Source: Pedobacter sp. SYSU D00535 (GTDB lineage: Bacteria; Bacteroidota; Bacteroidia; Sphingobacteriales; Sphingobacteriaceae). From it: a DNA stretch of 64,000 nucleotides. The notes beneath the pieces are model-generated. The model was not told where the DNA came from. It worked only from the letters and a program-made list of their open reading frames with translations, and did no database searches. The stretch is taken from contig NZ_JAFEWD010000004.1 of NCBI RefSeq assembly GCF_017355855.1, positions 124,001-188,000 of the forward strand, written 5' to 3'. A program made the translations under genes and the position numbers. Shown in pieces: positions 62,840 to 64,000 of the stretch; position 1 is the first letter of the stretch, and every line of letters begins with the position of its first letter.

Positions 62840-64000
62840 TGCTTGAATTAAACTATGGCAAAGGCGGGCGGGTGACTTATTTCGTAGAGGTAATTCTGCC
62901 ACTGGCGATCTCTAAAACTTATACCTACCGGGTGCCAAATGAAATGGCCGAGCGAGTAGGTATTGGGAAACGAGTGGTCGTTCAATTTGGCAAAAGCCGG
63001 ATTTACACTGCCATAATCAACGCGATCAGCACAACGCCTCCTGAGCTTTACGAGGCTAAATATATTTTAGATGTCCTCGATAACGAGCCAATTGTTAACG
63101 AAAAGCAATTGCAGCTATGGCATTGGATCGCGGATTATTACATGTGCAATGTAGGAGATGTGATGCAGGCAGCTCTTCCTTCAGCTCTAAAGTTGGCCAG
63201 TGAAACGAAGGTGCTATTACTAAAGGATGTGCTTGTTGATAAGGCTGAGCTAAGCGACAAAGAGTTTTTGATAGTTGATGCACTTGAAATTCAGCCAGAA
63301 CTGAAGGTGAGTGATATAGCGAAGCTGCTGGGTCAAAAAACAGTGTTTCCGCTTTTGAAATCCCTGTTTGAAAAAGGGGTAATTCATATTTCGGAGGAGG
63401 TGGTGGAGCGTTATAAGCCACGGAAGAAGTCGTTCCTCCGTATTAATCCTCTTTATGAAGCAGCTGAAGCCCGAAAGGAACTATTTGAGGCGTTAGAGCG
63501 TGCTCCAAAACAGCTCGACGCTTTCCTTGCATTCTTGAAGTTAAGCAAGCAAAACGGGGAGCTAACCCGGTCGGAGATTCAGGAGGAGTGCGGCTGCGGC
63601 CCGTCTGCAATAAAGGCTTTGCTGGACAAGGAGATATTTCTGCAGGAGGAACGGGTAGTAAGCCGGCTTGGCGAATCGGAGATTCTGGAACTGCAAAATT
63701 TCACCCTTAGTGCTGCTCAGGAGGAGGCGCTGGATAGCCTTCGGAGGCAGTTCGAGGAGAAAGATGTAGCGCTGTTGCACGGATTTACCTCTTCAGGGAA
63801 AACCCAATTGTATATTCGGTTGATAGAAGAAGCCTTAGCGAAAGGGCGCCAAGTCCTTTATTTGCTGCCCGAGATTGCATTAACCACTCAGCTTATCGAA
63901 AGACTGCGATTGTATTTTGGAAATAGAATAGGAATTTACCATTCTAAATTCAGCGATAACGAAAGGGCCGAAGTCTGGAACAAAGTATTGAAGCAGGAAT
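62839..64000 (+). CDS. priA: Primosomal protein N' (replication restart helicase PriA), partial at right edge
   Basis: 387 codons visible from the ATG at 62839; the frame is open to the window end. An N-terminal 3'-OH DNA-binding domain (YFVEVILPLAISKTYTYRVP, VGKRVVVQFGKSRIYTAII-like VQFGKS), a winged-helix segment (about 125-280), then the helicase domain with Walker A as GFTSSGKT (315-322) and LPEIALTTQLIERL. The DEAH box and zinc-binding part lie beyond the window. A downstream GTG at 62872 is an alternative start. Coupled to the DUF423 gene. Confidence 0.93.
   Translation, partial: MLELNYGKGGRVTYFVEVILPLAISKTYTYRVPNEMAERVGIGKRVVVQFGKSRIYTAIINAISTTPPELYEAKYILDVLDNEPIVNEKQLQLWHWIADYYMCNVGDVMQAALPSALKLASETKVLLLKDVLVDKAELSDKEFLIVDALEIQPELKVSDIAKLLGQKTVFPLLKSLFEKGVIHISEEVVERYKPRKKSFLRINPLYEAAEARKELFEALERAPKQLDAFLAFLKLSKQNGELTRSEIQEECGCGPSAIKALLDKEIFLQEERVVSRLGESEILELQNFTLSAAQEEALDSLRRQFEEKDVALLHGFTSSGKTQLYIRLIEEALAKGRQVLYLLPEIALTTQLIERLRLYFGNRIGIYHSKFSDNERAEVWNKVLKQE

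Overview
The window is a chromosomal segment of a Bacteroidota bacterium, most likely of the Sphingobacteriaceae (Pedobacter/Mucilaginibacter-like). Supporting signs are DUF2851 and DUF5723 proteins, a mini-PspC protein, a BamA/TamA-like lipoprotein, PorT-like small barrels, a Rho with a long acidic insert, and the Bacteroidota promoter pattern TTTG / TAnnTTTG in front of many genes. Most of the window is housekeeping. No phage, IS element, integrase or CRISPR array was seen. The genus is an inference from gene content; no search was run.

Layout. 1-5.6 kb: pssA (cut by the left edge), rho, pyrF, a DUF2851 gene with a mini-PspC gene, and an ankyrin protein. 5.7-14 kb: ftsK-lolA, tRNA-Cys followed by a small basic protein, a SpoU methyltransferase, a TamA/BamA-like outer-membrane lipoprotein, and a PorT-like barrel. 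14.3-26 kb: an exopolysaccharide locus. It has two tandem duplicated glycosyltransferases on + and, on -, a chain running response regulator -> pseudo-receiver/sugar transferase fusion -> half-length TolC-like protein -> Wzc-like co-polymerase with degraded kinase motifs -> membrane glycosyltransferase -> hidden 42-residue membrane protein -> polymerase/ligase. A second - group holds an acyltransferase, a glycosyltransferase and a methyltransferase.

26-41.7 kb: a small barrel protein, gltA, a nucleoside-type permease, a bifunctional-nuclease-domain protein, TPR-chromate transporter, dnaB, rlmB, ubiX, mtaB, lgt, an inositol-phosphatase-family gene, nfu and purB. 41.7-48.4 kb: a TetR-regulated RND efflux operon. 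48.4-50.6 kb: a low-complexity lipoprotein, then an ECF sigma factor paired with a protein that looks like an anti-sigma factor fused to a periplasmic trypsin-like protease. 50.6-56.5 kb: complex I genes in two separated pieces (pdxH-nuoC-nuoD and nuoA-nuoB) with purK, purE and yqgE between them. 56.7-64 kb: rpmH-rnpA-yidD-tsaB, a DUF5723 barrel translationally coupled to a large propeller protein, a DUF423 gene and priA (cut by the right edge).

The most interesting parts are the polysaccharide locus (receiver/pseudo-receiver pairing at the initiating transferase, a kinase-degenerate co-polymerase, a tiny coupled membrane protein, no visible flippase) and the sigma/anti-sigma-protease pair. 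Also notable are the many promoter -10-type boxes lying only 4-25 nt from start codons, which imply very short or absent 5' leaders.
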